Shown here: one piece after another, positions 44,149 to 53,441 of the stretch
Numbering within the stretch: the first letter of the stretch is position 1
Layout: every line of letters begins with the position of its first letter
Source of the DNA: Bog-473 sp963706555
GTDB lineage: Bacteria; Actinomycetota; Acidimicrobiia; Acidimicrobiales; RAAP-2
Assembly: GCA_963706555.1 (NCBI GenBank)
Contig: OY970164.1
Location: forward strand, 868,001 to 932,000
DNA length: 64,000 nucleotides
Direction: 5' to 3'
Made by a program: the position numbers and the translations under genes
Notes under the pieces: model-generated
Seen by the model: the letters and a program-made list of their open reading frames with translations, nothing else
What the model was told of the DNA's origin: nothing
The model's database searches: none

Positions 44149-46368
44149 CTACTGCGACTCGGCGTAGAACTCCCCTGAGCTCAAAAGGTCCGCCTGCACG
44201 GCGTCGTTGCCGGCGCCCTGTGCGAACTGGTTCAGGAAAGTGGAAATGCCACCAGCGTCGGCTGGACGTCCGAGATACGCCTGGTAGTACGAGGCGATCA
44301 GGTCGCTGCGGTATTCCGCACTGGTGAGGAGCTCCTCTGCCACGGCAGTGCGCGTCGTCCCGGTCGCCAATTGCCCCGTGAAAGTTGCGAGGCCGGAGGG
44401 GTCGACCGGGCGGTTCAGGACATCATGATAGAGAGCGCTGACGAACCCGGTCGGCGAACCGCCGCTCCGGTTGGCGAACTCAGCTGACCCGATGATGGAG
44501 GCTTGGACACTTTCGGCATCGGCGCCCTGGGCGAAGAACGTGAGAAAAGTCGCAAAGCCCCCTGGGTCAGCCGGTCGGCCGAGGTACTGCTCGTAATAGG
44601 AGGCAATCATGTCCCGGCGGTGCTCGGTGCTGCTCAGTAGTTCCTCAGCGACGACGCTGCGCGAGACGCCGGAGGAGAGCTGGCTCTCGAAGGTGCGCAG
44701 GCCCTCGGCGTCCACGGTCCGGCCGAGGACGTCGTGATAGAGGGCGCAGACGAAGGCCGCATCGCCGGTCGTGTCACCGCAGATCACGCCAAGCTGGGCC
44801 TCACCTGTCACCGTGAGGGGCTGGGCTGCCGAGACCGAGCTCGTGTAGTTGCCGTCGCCGGGATACTCGGCCGTCAATGCGTAGTTGCCTTCGGGCAGCT
44901 GGTTTGCGCTCAGCATGGGGCAGATACCCGTGGCGGCGTTCGTGCCCGACGGCTTGAGGTCGTGGATGGTGCAGACCGGGACCCCGTCGTGCTTCACGGC
45001 GACGGAGCCGGTCGGCGCGCCGGTCGTCCCCGAGGTCACGGTGGCCGAGATGAAGACCGAATCCTCGTGATTCGAGGGCACCAAGCTCGGCGTGACCGTG
45101 AGGGACGATGCCGTGGTCGCCGGCAGCACCAAGAGCTTCGAGGTGACTGAAATTGGCGTGAAGTTGTTGTCACCGGCGTAGCTGGCCGTCACGGTATACG
45201 GCGTGGTCGAGGCGGGCAGGGCCGTGGCGGAGTCGATATAGCAGGGGTTTCCGCCGCCATTGCCGACGGAGCAGGTACCGGGTGCGATCAGACTGACCCC
45301 ACCGGCCGTGAGGGTGGCGTCACCGGTCGGGTTGCCATTGTTGCCGCCGCCGACGCCGACGATGAAGAAGTTCCCGTTCTCGGCCCCGTAGAAGGCGTAG
45401 CCCGGCACGGCGAAGGACTGCATCTGGGAAGTCACCTGGGTGACCGTGAACTGCTCGGGAGTGGACACCGAGCCGGCGAAATTGTTGTCGCCGTTGTAGA
45501 CAGCCTCGAGCGAGTAGGAGCCGGACTGGAGCGTGGTTGAGTTGATGTAGCAGTTCCCGGTGGACTGCCCGTTGCCCGAGCCGGCGACGTAGGCCGTGCA
45601 GAGGTAGGTGTCGGGGCCCGGCGAGCCCGAGAAGATGTCGACGCTGCTCGACGGCGACTGATTGGTGACACCCGGGGCGTCGACAGAGACGTTCAGGGAG
45701 TTGTTGCCCTCATTGCCGTAGCTGACCGACGAGCCGGCGGACGGCGAGGTGATCGTCGTGATGGTGCCGGCCGGGCTGATGGTCTCAGTGGTGGAGCCGA
45801 CGTTCGGGTTGTAGTCGGGGTCGCCGTTGAAGATGGCGGTGATGGAACGATCGCCGACGTTCAGGTTGTTTCCGGGCTCATCGCAGGTGACGGTGTAGGT
45901 CCCAGGCGTGGCCGTGGGGCTGGGTTTGAGACCACCACAGCCGTTGATGAAGTTCCCGTTGTCCTGGAAGTCGACCGTATCGGCGGGGTCGAGCGGGCCA
46001 TTGTCCGGAGTCACCAAGGTCAGGTCGTAGGTGATGTCCTGGCCAAGGGGTGACGGGTCCGCCGACGAGGTGATGACCATTGCGACCGGATCCGGGTCTC
46101 CTGAGGCCGTCGAGGACCAGGCCAGGCTGCCCAAAGGGAGCGCTGAGCCGGCGATGAGAAAAACGACAATGCGCTTCCTGGTTTTTTCGGGTTTGCTGAC
46201 ACGTGACCACCAGTATCGAGAGTGGGTATCAATGGAGCCCCGTGCAATCCCCAATGCCACCACAACTGTCGCAGGCGAAGGCGGGCCCAGTTGAGCTCGC
46301 CCGGTCGGCAGGCACACCAGGTCGCTCATCGTGACCCAACGAACCAACTCGTGCCTGCGGTGCGTCAT
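44149..46368 (-). CDS. Secreted Ig-like repeat protein with C-terminal DUF4214 repeats
   Basis: The product is up to 739 residues. A hydrophobic export segment (IVVFLIAGSALPLGSLAWSS) lies about 65 residues in, so the true start may be internal (ATG 46329 is one choice). Four or five Ig-like beta domains follow, with motifs such as YTVTCDEPGNNLNVGDRSIT, YSLEAVYNGDNNFAGSVS and YALTAEYPGDGNYTSSVS. The C-terminal quarter has two paired DUF4214 units (ALYHDVLGRTVDAEGL, SYYEQYLGRPADPGG, ALYHDVLNRPVDPSG, SYYQAYLGRPADAGG). DUF4214 occurs at the ends of surface or exported proteins. The role is probably adhesion or surface structure. Confidence 0.82.
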   Translation of the reverse strand: MTHRRHELVRWVTMSDLVCLPTGRAQLGPPSPATVVVALGIARGSIDTHSRYWWSRVSKPEKTRKRIVVFLIAGSALPLGSLAWSSTASGDPDPVAMVITSSADPSPLGQDITYDLTLVTPDNGPLDPADTVDFQDNGNFINGCGGLKPSPTATPGTYTVTCDEPGNNLNVGDRSITAIFNGDPDYNPNVGSTTETISPAGTITTITSPSAGSSVSYGNEGNNSLNVSVDAPGVTNQSPSSSVDIFSGSPGPDTYLCTAYVAGSGNGQSTGNCYINSTTLQSGSYSLEAVYNGDNNFAGSVSTPEQFTVTQVTSQMQSFAVPGYAFYGAENGNFFIVGVGGGNNGNPTGDATLTAGGVSLIAPGTCSVGNGGGNPCYIDSATALPASTTPYTVTASYAGDNNFTPISVTSKLLVLPATTASSLTVTPSLVPSNHEDSVFISATVTSGTTGAPTGSVAVKHDGVPVCTIHDLKPSGTNAATGICPMLSANQLPEGNYALTAEYPGDGNYTSSVSAAQPLTVTGEAQLGVICGDTTGDAAFVCALYHDVLGRTVDAEGLRTFESQLSSGVSRSVVAEELLSSTEHRRDMIASYYEQYLGRPADPGGFATFLTFFAQGADAESVQASIIGSAEFANRSGGSPTGFVSALYHDVLNRPVDPSGLATFTGQLATGTTRTAVAEELLTSAEYRSDLIASYYQAYLGRPADAGGISTFLNQFAQGAGNDAVQADLLSSGEFYAESQ

Positions 46369-46654
46369 AGTTCATCGACGTCCGCCAAAGTGGACTTCGA
46401 CAATTCTGAGGGTCACCGCGTGTCAGTTCGTGTGGGCGACTCGGGCCCTTTCGTAATGCAGCTCCCAGCCTCAACGTACTCGGCGGTGGGTCGCAGTCCG
46501 AGGGTCTACAGCGGATCCGGCGAAGTGGCCTGTCATGCGTTGAAGCCCGTTGTCGTCAGGGCTGGCCACACGCAGAGGGTTACCGTCGCCCGCGAATTGA
46601 GATGACGCCCAATCCTCTTCGGCCTCCAGGGTTCGGAGCGTTTACGCTCACGAG

Positions 46655-47317
46655 ATGGATACACGGAAGGGCCGTCCTCAGAGGCCACGGCTCCCAGCTC
46701 ACCTGCCGGTCGCATCCGAGCCAGTGCAGGGCGACGACGTGGAGCTCTTCCAGCTAACGGTCCAGGGCGATTTCGCAGGGCAGTGTTTTCAGGAAATGAC
46801 TGTCGAAGAGGCACACATCCTTCACGCCTCGTTCGTCGGAACGGACCTCCGCAATCTGCGGCTCGTGGACGTCCTGATCGAAGGGGCGAACTTCTCAGGG
46901 GCAAATATGGAAGAGGCATCGTTCCGTCGAGTCGAGTTCATCGATTGTCGAATGTCAGGAGCGTTGATCCCACGAGCCAGGTTGGAGGACGTGACCTTTA
47001 CGGAGTGCAAGCTCGATGGTGCCAATCTCCGAATGACCGAAGCTGACCGCCTTCTTTTTGACCATGTGAACTTGCGCGCTACCGAGTTCTCCGCGGCACG
47101 CTTGCACGCAGCGCGCTTCTACGACTGTGACCTGGACGAGGCTGATTTCTCACAAGCCGTCGTCCCAGGTGCTCAATTTCACGGATCGTCGCTTACTGAC
47201 ATCAAGGGAGCCGAATACTTGAGGGATATCGTGATCGACAGCTCGCAGGTGCTCCCTTTGGCGTTTCGGGTGTTCTCTGGCGTAGGTATCCGTATCGACG
47301 ACGAACGTGAGATCTGA
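46655..47317 (+). CDS. Pentapeptide-repeat protein
   Basis: The 220-residue soluble protein is built of right-handed quadrilateral beta-helix steps (A-D/N-L/F-x-x), for example LIEGANFSGANMEEASFR, KLDGANLRMTEADRL and CDLDEADFSQAVVPGAQFH. The N-terminal ~45 residues are different. Some such proteins protect DNA gyrase from quinolones, others have unknown roles; nothing here decides. ATG 46655 has no strong ribosome site. The 286-base gap before it, divergent from the Ig gene, holds no gene or riboswitch I can identify. Confidence 0.85.
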   Translation: MDTRKGRPQRPRLPAHLPVASEPVQGDDVELFQLTVQGDFAGQCFQEMTVEEAHILHASFVGTDLRNLRLVDVLIEGANFSGANMEEASFRRVEFIDCRMSGALIPRARLEDVTFTECKLDGANLRMTEADRLLFDHVNLRATEFSAARLHAARFYDCDLDEADFSQAVVPGAQFHGSSLTDIKGAEYLRDIVIDSSQVLPLAFRVFSGVGIRIDDEREI

Positions 47318-47501
47318 CGTCGTTCGACTCTGCATAACGCTGCGGCCGATGATGACCTCGTCGACGGAGCGACGCGAAATCTGGCCGGCGTAGCGGGAAG
47401 CACTCACCTGGCCCCGCGTGTGGAAGCCCACCCGATCGTCTTCAGACGCCGTTCGGAGTTGCTCGTGGCAACCGAATCACCCCACGAAACGTGAGGAGTG
47501 T

Positions 47502-48782
47502 ATGGAGAGCCGATTTCTTTGCCATGGGCAACCTCGCCAGAGTCGTCGGGAATGCGGGACCGGGCTGCGACTGAGCACCAAGGGCGCGCTGGCGGTCCTG
47601 ACCATGGTCGCCCTCGCGACTCCAACCGTTTCGGCTGAAGCCACGGGCAACTCGAGACAGCTCCAAAGCTGTGTTGACCGGAAACCGACCTCACCTGTGG
47701 CACCCACCTTCACCGTCGGTCACGGCTCGCCGGGACCCTGGCACTCCAAAGTGCTCGTGAAAAAGGCGACGGCGCAGGTGCTGGATCCCACTACCCGATC
47801 CGCGTACGGGCTCGTGTCCGAGAGCCGATTCTCGCAAGGACCCGACCTTCTCGAGGATTTCCCGCTCGCAGGAGGTGCTGCGCGTAAGGGCCCGACGTTC
47901 GGCGTCAGTGGTTTCTCCTCCACCTTGGCCCTCGCGGACGGATTCTTGTGGGTGAGCGGAACAATTGGAAAGGGGCCTGCACCGGGGAGACCACTGCTGT
48001 GCCAGGTCAACCCGAGCACGTTGCACGTCGTGCGACAGGTTCGCCTCCCCCCTCCGGGACCCGGCAATGCCGAGGGGCTGCCGGCACTCGTCAGCGCGGG
48101 GCCACGGGGAACCGTCTGGGTGGGCTATCGGAGCACCCTCGTCCATCTGGGGGTGCGGAGCGGTGCTGTCCTCGCGATCGAGACGGTGCCGTCGGGCACA
48201 ATCGCCAGCCTCGCCACCGATCCCACGAGCCATCTCCTCTACGTCTCGGTGTCCTACCCCAGCATCGACGGCAGGGAGGTCGACGCAGCAGTGGAAGCAC
48301 GCGCCGCGAACGATGGACAACTCCTTGTGACGACGTCGGCGACCAGTCCGGTGACGGGGTCGGTCGCCGGGGGAATCCTTACCGCACTTCCCGACGGCGT
48401 GGTCACCTCGTTCCGGACGGGAATGGACGGTGAAACTGTCCTGCTGGGTGCCGCCGATCTTGCTGCCATCGCGCCGCCCGGTTTAGGCACGGCCTCCATG
48501 AGACTCGACCAGCCGCCGGACAACGTCTTCAGTTGGCCGATGTCCGCCTCGACGCTGTACGCAAACGGCATCCTTTGGATCTGGAACCAGTGGGGAGTAC
48601 TTGCATGCGTCGATCCGGCGAGCGGCGCAGTGCGGGATTCGGAGCAGGCGCGGCGAGGGAGCGGCGACCTCTTGGAACTTCTCGGCACAGAGCACCACTC
48701 TCACCAGCTCGTCGTGGCTACCGGGCACGGCGAGATCCTCGCTCTCACCGTGCCACGCAGCTGCGGGCGTCGTGGGCATTGA
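47502..48782 (+). CDS. Secreted beta-propeller-like protein
   Basis: The 426-residue protein has an N-terminal signal (LAVLTMVALATPTVSAEA) and then repeated strand groups typical of quinoprotein or NHL-like propellers: SSTLALADGFLWVSGTIGKG, AGPRGTVWVGYRSTLVHLGV, ATDPTSHLLYVSVSY and LYANGILWIWNQWGVLACVD. No catalytic site is seen. ATG 47502 follows GTGAGGAG. The gene converges with the Asp-box gene that is paired to an ECF sigma factor, so it may be part of the same surface-sensing neighbourhood. Confidence 0.72.
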   Translation: MESRFLCHGQPRQSRRECGTGLRLSTKGALAVLTMVALATPTVSAEATGNSRQLQSCVDRKPTSPVAPTFTVGHGSPGPWHSKVLVKKATAQVLDPTTRSAYGLVSESRFSQGPDLLEDFPLAGGAARKGPTFGVSGFSSTLALADGFLWVSGTIGKGPAPGRPLLCQVNPSTLHVVRQVRLPPPGPGNAEGLPALVSAGPRGTVWVGYRSTLVHLGVRSGAVLAIETVPSGTIASLATDPTSHLLYVSVSYPSIDGREVDAAVEARAANDGQLLVTTSATSPVTGSVAGGILTALPDGVVTSFRTGMDGETVLLGAADLAAIAPPGLGTASMRLDQPPDNVFSWPMSASTLYANGILWIWNQWGVLACVDPASGAVRDSEQARRGSGDLLELLGTEHHSHQLVVATGHGEILALTVPRSCGRRGH

Positions 48783-48824
48783 GTTGCGAGGAGACCACGC
48801 CCCTCATCACTCGATTGGGCCCGG

Positions 48825-50168
48825 CTAAAGGCCCAGTGGTACCCAGTCGGTGCCGTTGCTGGTATGCCACAACCCGACGCCATAGGCACAGATCCAGCCT
48901 TGAGTCGCACTGATGAAGGTCAGGTTGCCTTGCCCACTGCTGTCGATCCCCTCGGTCTCGAGATCGGGCACCGCCGTCCAGGACCGTCCGCCATCGGACG
49001 TTTTGTACAGCGGGGCACCCATGGGCTTGAGCCAGGCGGTCGTGGGGCTGGCAACGGCGAGGTTCTTGTGCCCGATCGAAAAGGGTGCGACGTAGCCGCC
49101 TTGTGGCAATGTCGCATCCGATGCCGAAGGGAGTGCCGCCCCTACGCCCGTCGATGATGCAGTCAGTGTCCAGGTGAGCCCTCCGTCGCTCGATCGGTAG
49201 AGCTCCTTTGACTGGGAACCCCCGGACCCCAGGCTCCCGCAGAGTAGCCACAAGTCCTCTGTGCTCGATGCGGCAACCTCAGCACCGAGGTCAAAGTCGC
49301 CCGAGCAAGGGACCGGGAGTTGTTGCCACGCCCGGCCACCATCGCCCGAGTAGAACAACTCGATGGAACCTCCATCGCTGGGAAGATTCGAGGTAAGGAC
49401 ATAGGAATGCATCGTGGTGATGCGCGCGAGCTCCACCGAGTGAAGATCGACGGGACCGTTCACCACTCCGAATCTCCCATCACCCGTTGACTGCCACGAA
49501 AGCCCCCAATCGACGGACTGCTGGGTTTGTAGTGCGCATGGCCTCGGGGCGAAGGCATTGCAATTCCCCGTGACGGCCCACACGTTCGCCCCGATCGCAC
49601 TCACATCGAAGACGATCGGGCCGATTGGCGCCTGGTGCCAGGTCGAGCCACTGTCGCCGCTGACCCACAGCGGCACCGACCCATCGCCACCTGGCGCGCC
49701 ACCCCAGAGGTAGCCGTGGGCACCGACAAACTCGATCTGGCCGGGGTAACCCGCCTTTTGCCCGTAGCCCGCCGGCAGGGAGTCATTTGCCACGTGCCAG
49801 GTGGTTCCTCCATCGGTGGACCGCGCAAGGAGGGCGGCGCCCCTGTGCGCCGCCAGCGCAAATCCATCCTCTGCGGTCGTGAAGACAACATTGAGAAGGG
49901 CCGTCGTGGGAACGGGCGTGCCGACAGCCAGTGGTCCTTTGACCGCGTCGAACGCATAGGTCGTCTCGACCGAACTGATGTGGACGTTCGAAGATCGGCT
50001 GGCGATGAATCCACTGAGGGCGCCTAAGAGGATGATCGACGCCGCAGCAACCACGGCGATGCGACGACGCGCTCGAATGGACTGGGCCCGACGCAGGACG
50101 CTCGCCAAATCGCCCGCTCGTGGCGACGGGGCTGCCGGATCATCGAGATGCTCGAACATCTTCGTCAC
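48825..50168 (-). CDS. Membrane-anchored Asp-box propeller protein, probable anti-sigma partner
   Basis: The 447-residue protein has a cytosolic N-terminus of about 35 residues (AGDLASVLRRAQSIRARRR), one helix (IAVVAAASIILLGALSGFI) and an outer domain with Asp-box repeats: STDGGTTW, SGDSGSTW, SGDGGRAW, SSDGGLTW and TSDGGRSW, as in sialidase/BNR propellers. The first 29 bases overlap the ECF sigma gene, a standard sigma/anti-sigma arrangement, so the short cytosolic part probably binds the sigma factor and the propeller senses an outside signal. No zinc-binding anti-sigma motif is present; the role is inference. Confidence 0.78.
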   Translation of the reverse strand: MTKMFEHLDDPAAPSPRAGDLASVLRRAQSIRARRRIAVVAAASIILLGALSGFIASRSSNVHISSVETTYAFDAVKGPLAVGTPVPTTALLNVVFTTAEDGFALAAHRGAALLARSTDGGTTWHVANDSLPAGYGQKAGYPGQIEFVGAHGYLWGGAPGGDGSVPLWVSGDSGSTWHQAPIGPIVFDVSAIGANVWAVTGNCNAFAPRPCALQTQQSVDWGLSWQSTGDGRFGVVNGPVDLHSVELARITTMHSYVLTSNLPSDGGSIELFYSGDGGRAWQQLPVPCSGDFDLGAEVAASSTEDLWLLCGSLGSGGSQSKELYRSSDGGLTWTLTASSTGVGAALPSASDATLPQGGYVAPFSIGHKNLAVASPTTAWLKPMGAPLYKTSDGGRSWTAVPDLETEGIDSSGQGNLTFISATQGWICAYGVGLWHTSNGTDWVPLGL

Positions 50169-50727
50169 CTCCGTCCCGATAGTCCGAGAGAGAGCGCCGG
50201 AGTGCAGCGAGACCGCGCGAACAGTGGCTTTTCACGGTCCCCTCGGAACAGTGCATGACAACGGCGACGTCAGCCTCGCTGAAGTCCGCCAGGTAGCGCA
50301 GCACGACCGCCTCCCGTTGACGGCGGGGCAGGCGGCGCAGCCCGTTCACAAGATCACCACGCTCTCCGATGTGGGGATCGACGAGGCCGAGGGGGCGGTT
50401 GACGTGGGGCAACGTCCGGCCCCGGCGACGGATGCGGTCAATGGCCAGATTCGAGGCAACCCGGGTGACCCAACCTTCTGGGCGGTCTTCAAGGCGATTC
50501 CACCGAAGCGCCGCCCTGGCCAGCGCCTCTTGGGCCACATCTTCGGCATCCCCACGATCCCCCAGCATGCGAAACGCCACCCGATAGGCGAGCCGGTAGA
50601 GACCGTCAAAAGCCAGATCAAAACCCGTCGGGCCCTCGGACGAGAGAGCACTTCGGATCACGGAGTTGGCCCGATCATCTGCATTCCCGCCTCTCGCCAA
50701 CAGAACCGTTCGGCTACTGGTCTTCAT
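50140..50727 (-). CDS. ECF RNA polymerase sigma factor (SigE-like)
   Basis: The 195-residue protein has sigma region 2 (FDGLYRLAYRVAFRMLGDRG, DAEDVAQEALARAALRW, GWVTRVASNLAIDRIRRR) and region 4 (LRRLPRRQREAVVLRYLADF, SEADVAVVMHCSEGTVKSHC). No region 3, as usual for ECF factors. It directs transcription of a small regulon, often for the cell envelope. It overlaps the Asp-box gene downstream by 29 bases. The divergent DUF4232 lipoprotein gene is a candidate target. ATG 50727 gives the family length. Confidence 0.92.
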   Translation of the reverse strand: MKTSSRTVLLARGGNADDRANSVIRSALSSEGPTGFDLAFDGLYRLAYRVAFRMLGDRGDAEDVAQEALARAALRWNRLEDRPEGWVTRVASNLAIDRIRRRGRTLPHVNRPLGLVDPHIGERGDLVNGLRRLPRRQREAVVLRYLADFSEADVAVVMHCSEGTVKSHCSRGLAALRRSLSDYRDGGDEDVRASR

Positions 50728-50927
50728 CCACCTGAATTACGCCGAGGAAGCCTCATAGGTTGTCATGGGAAACGATTTTGATGCGGGAGATCGCGCCGTT
50801 GACGATAGTTCATGGAGCGATTCGGCCGGAGACCCGAGACATGACACAAGGGCACCAGCGAAGGAGCCCGTGCGAAAAGTGTCTTGCACCGGCCAACCTG
50901 TGGGCACCTTCGCACGTGGATACTTCG

Positions 50928-51646
50928 ATGAGTATTCTGAGCGCTTCCAGAGGTCGTGGGAACAGCCGCCGCGGTGGTCACGGCTTGACCGCTTGTTTCT
51001 CGGGCATCGTCCTGGCATTTGCCGCCTGCGATTCACCGCATACCACTACCGTCAAGAATGCTGTGCACCCGTCGACTTCGACGACCCGCCCGACCCTGCC
51101 ACAACGACGACGGTCACCGCCGTGCAAACCACAACGACCACGATGGTGCCTCAGGTGATCGCATCGATCAGGTGCCAACCGTCGGAGCTGAGCGTCACGC
51201 TCGGTCCACCCGTCTCCGAGGAGACCGAGCAGGACTCCCTGCTGGTGGAGATAACCAACAAGAGCGGAGACGCCTGCTACCTGTTCGGCTATCCCGGGAT
51301 TTCGTTTTACGACAGCGAGGGTGCCCTACTCCCCCTCGCATATGAGCGAACGGGCGACCAAATGGTCACCTCAGCTCCTCCGCAGCGGGTAAGTCTCGCC
51401 GCCGGAGGGACCGCGTACGTCCTGATGAATGAGTCGTCCGCGAGCATCTGCGTCGGGCCTGAGAGCGTGTCAGCGGCCACGCTCAACGTCATCCCGCCCG
51501 ACACCACTTCGTCCTTCACTCTCGATCTTCAGGGGCAAAGGAACATCTTCGCGTGCTCAGGCCCAACCCCTGCCACGGATCCTCTGGCGATCTCGCCGGT
51601 CGAACAGTCGGCCGACGACACATTCGCCCCGCTTCCGACTCCGTGA
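50928..51646 (+). CDS. DUF4232 lipoprotein (one frameshift)
   Basis: ATG 50928 opens a signal with lipobox (LTACFSGIVLAFAAC) followed by a Thr/Ser/Pro linker. Near 51085-51110 the frame changes and the linker continues (TTTTVTAVQTTTTTMVP) into a DUF4232 domain: IRCQPSELSVTLGPP, LLVEITNKSGDACYLFGYPG, RVSLAAGGTAYVLM and ending SFTLDLQGQ. DUF4232 is a secreted beta-sandwich of unknown function. The domain itself is intact; the break lies in a low-complexity linker, so it may be an error or a phase-variable switch. It is divergent from the ECF sigma gene, 200 bases away. Confidence 0.75.
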
Positions 51647-51728
51647 TCTGCAACAGCACGAATGCAGGGAGTGGCGACCCTGCCGATCAGCCCACGAGTG
51701 CCACCGGAACAAGGAGACCGAGGAACGG

Positions 51729-53336
51729 CTACTTCTTGATGTAGATGCCTGTCAGATCGGTATGACATTGACCGATCGGTGCCTTGACCTTGCCACCGAC
51801 GACGTTCTTGTTGTAGCCGATCAGCGAGGGTTGGAATATCAGCGGCACTTCAGCGCCGATGGACATGGCGAGGGCACCCGCCTTGCGCATATACGGGCCC
51901 TGCTGCTGGGCGGTCACATATTGGAGGGCCTTGGTGATGTAGGGCTCGAGGAGGGGATTGGCGGTTCCGTAGTGCTGGGTCAGAAACCCGATCGGCAGGA
52001 ACTCGTTCTCGAAATTGTTTGCCAGGTCGGGACCATTCGAGAGCTGCTCGCTAAGGACCGCGTCGCCCTGGCCCTTGATGTACACATCGACCAGGAGATC
52101 GGCCGGGTCGACCTGCTGCAGGGAGACATGGAACCCGGCGGCCTTCGCCTGCTCTTGAATGATCTGGGAGGCCTGGGCAAACGAAGGATCCCCGCTCGGA
52201 ACGGTGAGTGTGAACGAGACTCCCTTGGGGAAGCCTGCGGCCTTCAGCAGGGCCTTGGCCTTCGCCGGCTGATACGTGTACTTGTTCCCCACTGCCTTGT
52301 TGTAGCCAGGGGACCACGACGGGAACGGTTGGTAAGCCGGCTCGCCGAGGCCGTTGTCGACCACCTTGTTGAGGGCGTTGCGGTCGACCGCATACTCCAA
52401 CGCGGCGCGGACCTTTGCATTGTTGAAGGGGGCACGGTTCTGCCGCATCTGCAGGTCGACATAGTCGTACGACTTGCCGACCACTGCGGCGAGGTTGGGT
52501 TGGCGCTTGACCGCTGCCACCTCGTTGGGCTCCAACGTCGCCATGTCGACGGCACCGGACTCGAGCGCCGTGACGATCTGCGGACCGTTCGAGGCCTGGT
52601 CGAAATCGACACCGCCGAGCAGGTATTGGCCCTTCTTGAAGTACTTGGGGTTGGCGACGAGCTTGATGGACGAGCCAACGTTGTAGCTCTTCAGGACGAA
52701 GGGCCCGGCGCCGATCGGCGCTTTGGCGTCGGTACTGATGGTGCTCGGGTCGTAGATGGTGCCGTCCGAGTGGTACATCGCCTGGACGACGTCGCCGGGA
52801 ATCGGGTTTGAAAGGTTGAGCACAAGTGTCGATGGATCGATCACATCGATCGTCGAAATGGCCGACAACGTGGTCAGCAGGGGACTCTGCCGGCTGTACA
52901 ACAGGCTCGCCTTGATGGCGTTGGCGTCGACCGGGTCACCATTGGAGAACACGACACCCGGCCGGATGTGGAGGGTCACCGTGTCCGGGGTGGACGACCA
53001 GCTCGTGATGACGTTCGGGAGGAAGGCCGTGTTCGTAATACCGAGACCCGAGGCGTAGATGTTCGAGAGGATGGCGAACCCGCAGGGGTTGAACGATTGC
53101 TCGGGGTTGAACGTATTGTCGAATTCGTTGTTCAGGTCGACCCCGTAAATCAGGACGCCGTTGGGATTCGCGCCCTTGGGGAGAGTGGCCCCCGCGGTCA
53201 GGGGTTGCAGAAGTGACGCCCCGAGCAGGACAGTTGCGGAGAGCGCTGCTGCAGCTGTGACCCTCCGGCGCCAGCCAGGAGGGCGGGACCTCATGGCACC
53301 GTCACTTCGCCGCCGCTGTCCTCCAGGTATCCCCAT
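51729..53336 (-). CDS. Family 5 ABC transporter substrate-binding protein (peptide/nickel type)
   Basis: The 535-residue exported protein has a signal (VTAAAALSATVLLGASLLQP) without a lipobox Cys, then an SBP_bac_5 fold: DTVTLHIRPGVVFSNGDPVD, PIGAGPFVLKSYNVGSS, VDLQMRQNRAPFNNAKVRAA and LEYAVDRNAL. It would bind oligopeptides or similar solutes for ABC uptake. No permease or ATPase genes are adjacent. ATG 53336 is preceded by GGGGGGAGAAG. Confidence 0.9.
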   Translation of the reverse strand: MGIPGGQRRRSDGAMRSRPPGWRRRVTAAAALSATVLLGASLLQPLTAGATLPKGANPNGVLIYGVDLNNEFDNTFNPEQSFNPCGFAILSNIYASGLGITNTAFLPNVITSWSSTPDTVTLHIRPGVVFSNGDPVDANAIKASLLYSRQSPLLTTLSAISTIDVIDPSTLVLNLSNPIPGDVVQAMYHSDGTIYDPSTISTDAKAPIGAGPFVLKSYNVGSSIKLVANPKYFKKGQYLLGGVDFDQASNGPQIVTALESGAVDMATLEPNEVAAVKRQPNLAAVVGKSYDYVDLQMRQNRAPFNNAKVRAALEYAVDRNALNKVVDNGLGEPAYQPFPSWSPGYNKAVGNKYTYQPAKAKALLKAAGFPKGVSFTLTVPSGDPSFAQASQIIQEQAKAAGFHVSLQQVDPADLLVDVYIKGQGDAVLSEQLSNGPDLANNFENEFLPIGFLTQHYGTANPLLEPYITKALQYVTAQQQGPYMRKAGALAMSIGAEVPLIFQPSLIGYNKNVVGGKVKAPIGQCHTDLTGIYIKK

Positions 53337-53441
53337 GGACTTCTCCCCCCGCTGGGGCCCTTCTCGGGCCTTGGTCCGCTGCGTCGAGCGCGGATTTGGC
53401 ATGAGCTTACGCGTGGTGACCATGGCGTGCTGTGCGCGCCC

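Noticed and set aside
46369..46654. Possible second c-di-GMP riboswitch before the Ig/DUF4214 gene
   Set aside because: Both strands were read for GACGCAAAGCC-like and GNRA-stem signatures; none was found.
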